Below are positions 5,480 to 7,991 of a stretch of DNA of 7,991 bases, one piece after another (the first letter of the stretch is position 1; each line of letters starts with the position of its first letter). A program made the position numbers and the translations under genes. Source of the DNA: an uncultured bacterium (GTDB taxonomy: Bacteria > Actinomycetota > Coriobacteriia > Coriobacteriales > Coriobacteriaceae). The notes beneath the pieces are model-generated. The model was not told the origin of the DNA, did no database searches, and saw only the letters and a list, made by a program, of their open reading frames with translations. Location: the NCBI GenBank assembly GCA_905215835.1, contig CAJMRR010000093.1, forward strand, positions 1 to 7,991, in the 5' to 3' direction.

Positions 5480-6409
5480 CTACCTGTTTGCTTCAATGAG
5501 CTTTTCAAGCCGTAAAACACGATGGTAGAGGGCTGACTTCGACAAGGGAGGGTCAGCCATCTCCCCCAAATCACGCAGCGACAGATCGGGATAGCGCTCG
5601 CGCAGGTCGCAAAAGACCGCCAAGGCATCCGGAAGCGCATCACGAAGGCCACGCTGCTCGAGCTCATCGATAAGCGCAAGCTGATGTTGGGCGGCACCGG
5701 CGCTTCTGGTCTGGTTGGCGAGCTCGGCGTTCACGCGACGGTTCACATCGTTCTTAACCAACTTGACCGCGCGCGCCTCCTCAATCTCGGCAACGCTGCG
5801 CTTGGCGCCAATCAGCTTTAATAGATGCTCGATTTCCTCGGCGCTCTTAATGTACACGGCATATGACCCCCGCCGTGCATTAACACGAGCATGGACCCCA
5901 ATCTGCTCCAACAGATCGCAAAGCCCCTTGGCATATTGCTCGCCCTGCACAGCAATCTCCAAATGAAAATCGCCGCGTGGATCGGCCACGAAGCCGCCCG
6001 CGATGAGCGCGCCGCGGATATAGGCAAGTCTACAGCAAGGACGGGCAACGATATGTCGGGGTACGCCGGCGACAAGTCCTCCCCTACGTTCGAGGATACC
6101 CAGCAGAACCAAGGCCTTATCCAGGTCTGGCTGATCAGGCAAGGTGATGAGGTAGTTTCGAACCTTATGCAATACAGATTTACGGACGGTGAACTCCGTT
6201 TTGAGCTTAAGGATACGATGCGTCAGCGTGATCATCGTGCGCGCGACGGCTCCCGTCTCAGTCGCAACCGTCAAACGATACCGCCCAGAGCCGGTAAGCG
6301 AGAGCGTACCGCTCACGCGCGTGAGGGCGGCAAGCGTCGACAAGTCGCAGTATTCACATTCGGGTTCGCAGCGCGCAAGCTCGTCGCGCACCTCAGCGGT
6401 AAACGACAT
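5480..6409 (-). CDS. whiA: WhiA, sporulation/cell-division regulator family
   Basis: DNA-binding protein conserved across Gram-positives. In Streptomyces it works with WhiB to control sporulation septation genes; in Bacillus subtilis it affects division and chromosome segregation without acting as an ordinary repressor. The 309-residue product has the family layout: an N-terminal WhiA domain, a degenerate homing-endonuclease (LAGLIDADG-like) segment around 128-152 (Tyr-Ile-Arg-Gly-Ala-Leu-Ile-Ala-Gly-Gly), a conserved Asn/Arg-rich linker at 220-250 (Asp-Val-Asn-Arg-Arg-Val-Asn-Ala-Glu-Leu-Ala-Asn), and a C-terminal helix-turn-helix at about 276-306 (Ser-Leu-Arg-Asp-Leu-Gly, then Ser-Lys-Ser-Ala-Leu-Tyr-His-Arg). 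The start comes six bases after the rapZ stop with only a weak AAGG upstream, so it is probably co-transcribed with rapZ. No intrinsic terminator follows, so its transcript could continue into gap. Spores are not expected in Coriobacteriia; a division role is more likely. Confidence 0.95.
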   Translation of the reverse strand: MSFTAEVRDELARCEPECEYCDLSTLAALTRVSGTLSLTGSGRYRLTVATETGAVARTMITLTHRILKLKTEFTVRKSVLHKVRNYLITLPDQPDLDKALVLLGILERRGGLVAGVPRHIVARPCCRLAYIRGALIAGGFVADPRGDFHLEIAVQGEQYAKGLCDLLEQIGVHARVNARRGSYAVYIKSAEEIEHLLKLIGAKRSVAEIEEARAVKLVKNDVNRRVNAELANQTRSAGAAQHQLALIDELEQRGLRDALPDALAVFCDLRERYPDLSLRDLGEMADPPLSKSALYHRVLRLEKLIEANR

Positions 6410-6415
6410 GCAGGC

Positions 6416-7336
6416 CTATGCCTTCGTGTTGGCGCGCGACAGGTCGCGGTGGGAGATGCTCACATGATACTGAGCGCCTTCCAGGTAACGGGCCGTGGCC
6501 TCGGCAATGGCAACGCTGCGGTGCTGGCCGCCCGTACAGCCGATGGCGATAGAAAGCTGCGGCTTACCCTCCGCGATATAACCGGGCATGACCGTATCGA
6601 GCAGCTGTGTCCAAGCCTTCCAAAACTCCTGCGTCTTGGGATGGTCCAGAACAAAATCGGAGACCTTTTTATCGAGACCGGTCATCGTGCGCATCTCGGG
6701 ATCGTAGAACGGATTGGGCAGGAAGCGGACGTCGATCATAATATCCGCCTCGACGGGCATGCCGTGCTTAAAGCCAAACGAGAACACGTGGACATCCATA
6801 AGCTGCTGGTCGGACAGCTCGGAAAATGCCATACGCAGCTTGTTGCGCAGCGCAGAGGTGCGCAGACGGCTCGTGTCGATAATCATATCGGCTCGGTCGC
6901 GCACGCCCTGCAGCTGAAGGCGCTCGCGCTGAATGGCATCGGCCGTAGTCTCCCCCGGCTTGGCAATGGGATGACGGCGGCGATTTTCGCTGTAGCGACG
7001 AATCAGCACCTCGTCAGAAGCCTCCAGGAACACGATGTCGCAGCTCATCTCGCGCTCTTCGAGAGCGGCGACCGCATCGAGCAACTCGTCAAACAGTCCC
7101 TGGCTACGCAAATCGCAGGTGACGGCGAGATGCCTGCCCACGCCCGTATTGATGCCGACGAGCTCGGCAAGCTGGGCGATGAGACGCGGAGGCAGGTTAT
7201 CGATGCAAAAATAGCCCATGTCCTCGAACACGTGCATGGCCTGTGTGCGGCCCGATCCGGACATTCCGGTGATGATGACGATATCGGGGATGCGCTCCGA
7301 GCGCTCCGCCGCATCCATGGCATCTCCCTTTTGCAT
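6416..7336 (-). CDS. rapZ: RapZ/YvcJ family P-loop nucleotide-binding protein
   Basis: In Escherichia coli RapZ is an RNA adaptor that senses glucosamine-6-phosphate and directs decay of the GlmZ sRNA; in Bacillus (YvcJ) it hydrolyses GTP and affects competence. The role in this lineage is unknown. The 306-residue product has a Walker A motif Gly-Met-Ser-Gly-Ser-Gly-Arg-Thr at 24-31, a following Gly-Tyr-Phe-Cys-Ile-Asp-Asn-Leu-Pro-Pro motif, and the C-terminal Ile-Gly-Cys-Thr-Gly-Gly-Gln-His-Arg-Ser-Val signature with a terminal His-Arg-Asp-Leu. Two starts are credible: 7336, with GGGAGG 6 bases upstream, and 7318, with AAAAGGGAG 5 bases upstream and a family-like shorter N-terminus (300 residues). 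A third ATG at 7372 is unlikely. whiA follows after six bases. The yvcK/cofD gene, which usually stands between rapZ and whiA, is absent here. Confidence 0.94.
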   Translation of the reverse strand: MQKGDAMDAAERSERIPDIVIITGMSGSGRTQAMHVFEDMGYFCIDNLPPRLIAQLAELVGINTGVGRHLAVTCDLRSQGLFDELLDAVAALEEREMSCDIVFLEASDEVLIRRYSENRRRHPIAKPGETTADAIQRERLQLQGVRDRADMIIDTSRLRTSALRNKLRMAFSELSDQQLMDVHVFSFGFKHGMPVEADIMIDVRFLPNPFYDPEMRTMTGLDKKVSDFVLDHPKTQEFWKAWTQLLDTVMPGYIAEGKPQLSIAIGCTGGQHRSVAIAEATARYLEGAQYHVSISHRDLSRANTKA

Positions 7337-7342
7337 GTGCTG

Positions 7343-7348
7343 CCTCCC
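7343..7348 (-). promoter_or_regulatory. Ribosome binding site of rapZ
   Basis: Minus-strand GGGAGG, 6 bases before the ATG at 7336-7334. A second good site, AAAAGGGAG at 7324-7332, stands 5 bases before the in-frame ATG at 7318, so either or both starts may be used. Confidence 0.65.
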
Positions 7349-7350
7349 GA

Positions 7351-7386
7351 AAACAAGCGCGGGACCCAGCAACCCGGATCCCGCGC
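7351..7386 (-). terminator. GC-rich hairpin after nanE, probable terminator
   Basis: Perfect 8-bp arms GCGCGGGA and TCCCGCGC (7357-7364 and 7379-7386), with two further C-G pairs after a one-base mismatch and an 8-base loop. On the minus strand the stem is followed by TTGTTTT (complement of 7350-7356). It starts about 50 bases after the nanE stop. The T-tract is interrupted by one G, and the stem ends only 8 bases before the rapZ ribosome site. It may therefore be a terminator, a leaky attenuator, or a leader stem if a promoter lies upstream. Confidence 0.65.
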
Positions 7387-7395
7387 GGTCAATTG

Positions 7396-7410
7396 CCTAT
7401 ATTGAGTATA
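7396..7410 (-). promoter_or_regulatory. Possible -10 region for rapZ
   Basis: Minus-strand TATACT (7405-7410) and, nine bases on, TATAGG (7396-7401) both resemble -10 elements in an AT-richer pocket between nanE and the hairpin. No hexamer resembling TTGACA stands 16-18 bases upstream of either. If used, the rapZ leader would contain the hairpin at 7357-7386. Weak evidence. Confidence 0.25.
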
Positions 7411-7437
7411 CCGCCCCGAGCGGATACGAGGCCTGTC

Positions 7438-7991
7438 TTACGCCTCAAGCGCAGCCTTGAACCAACTCGTAATACTCGTGGGGTGCGTGATGGCGGTGCC
7501 GACGACAACGGCCCAGGCGCCAGCATCGATCGCGGCGCGAGCCTCCTCGGGCGTGTGCACGCGGCCCTCGCAGATGATGGGAAGACCGGGGAATTCCTCG
7601 GTCGCCTGACGCAGGAGCGGCAGATCGGGGCCATCGGCCATGGTGCAGTCGATGGCAGCGACACCGTGAGAAAGCGTGGTAGATACAAGGTCGAAGCCCA
7701 TATCAACCGCACGGCGAATGTCCTCGATGGTGGCACAATCCGCCATCAGGAGCACACCCTCCTCGTGCAGCGGGCGGAAGGTATCCTCGACCGACTTGCC
7801 GTCGGGACGCGGACGATCGGTGGCGTCGATCGCCACGATATCGGCACCCGCAGCAACGCAGGCGCGAGCGTGACGCAGCGTCGGCGTGATGTAAACGCCC
7901 TCGTGCCCATCCTTCCACAGGCCGATAACAGGAACCTCACAGCGACCCTTAATGGCGGCAATGTCGGCAAGGCCCTGGCAGCGAATGGCGG
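7438..7991 (-). CDS. nanE: N-acetylmannosamine-6-phosphate 2-epimerase, 5' end missing
   Basis: Converts ManNAc-6-phosphate to GlcNAc-6-phosphate, a step of sialic-acid and ManNAc catabolism (EC 5.1.3.9). The frame is open to the right edge, giving 183 complete codons; NanE proteins are about 220-235 residues, so some 40-50 N-terminal residues lie outside. Internal GTG codons are not the start, since homology runs upstream of them. TIM-barrel landmarks in order: Ala-Ile-Arg-Cys-Gln-Gly (the active-site arginine region); Pro-Val-Ile-Gly-Leu-Trp-Lys, whose lysine is 23 residues after that arginine as in characterised NanE; Tyr-Ile-Thr-Pro-Thr; Ala-Gly-Ala-Asp-Ile-Val-Ala-Ile-Asp-Ala-Thr-Asp-Arg-Pro-Arg-Pro; Met-Ala-Asp-Cys-Ala-Thr; Cys-Glu-Gly-Arg; and Gly-Ala-Trp-Ala-Val-Val-Val-Gly-Thr-Ala-Ile-Thr. 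The Trp-Lys-Asp-Gly-His segment after the catalytic lysine differs from the Lys-Arg-Asp/Tyr form I know from other NanE proteins. Other nan genes may lie upstream, outside the window. Confidence 0.94.
   Translation of the reverse strand, partial: AIRCQGLADIAAIKGRCEVPVIGLWKDGHEGVYITPTLRHARACVAAGADIVAIDATDRPRPDGKSVEDTFRPLHEEGVLLMADCATIEDIRRAVDMGFDLVSTTLSHGVAAIDCTMADGPDLPLLRQATEEFPGLPIICEGRVHTPEEARAAIDAGAWAVVVGTAITHPTSITSWFKAALEA

Noticed and set aside
5891..7405. 504-codon plus-strand open frame opposite whiA and rapZ
   Set aside because: Antisense to two clearly recognised genes and spans their junction; no plausible ribosome site or domain.

Overview
The window looks like chromosomal core-genome DNA from a high-GC, Gram-positive anaerobe of the Actinomycetota, most likely class Coriobacteriia (a Collinsella-like gut bacterium). 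That placement is an inference from three things: a rapZ-whiA-gap-pgk-tpiA-secG order of actinobacterial type, GC-rich third codon positions, and the protein sequences themselves. All eight recognised genes lie on the minus strand, so transcription runs from right to left. No mobile element, CRISPR array, tRNA or rRNA was found.

Layout in transcription order. A partial nanE (sialic-acid/ManNAc catabolism) enters from the right edge and ends at a GC-rich hairpin. Next come rapZ (P-loop nucleotide-binding protein) and whiA (sporulation/cell-division regulator fold), six bases apart and probably one transcript. An AT-rich 193-base gap follows, holding a perfect 14-bp palindrome, a possible promoter and a strong 5'-leader hairpin in front of gap. 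Then come gap, a long intrinsic terminator, and a tight pgk-tpiA-gpmI block (8-base overlap, then a 5-base gap). That block closes with a strong terminator, and secG follows with its own terminator. The last 133 bases on the left hold no gene I can support.

The four glycolytic genes (gap, pgk, tpiA, gpmI) cover triose-phosphate interconversion and the path from glyceraldehyde 3-phosphate to 2-phosphoglycerate; enolase and pyruvate kinase are not present. SecG belongs to protein export and is a conserved neighbour of this cluster rather than a metabolic partner. NanE feeds GlcNAc-6-phosphate towards amino-sugar catabolism and seems to be a separate unit.

I did not find a new biological system. 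The points worth a second look are regulatory or about gene order: no yvcK/cofD gene between rapZ and whiA, gpmI placed between tpiA and secG, a LacI-family-like palindrome upstream of gap, a stable leader hairpin before gap, and a terminator inside the glycolytic cluster.
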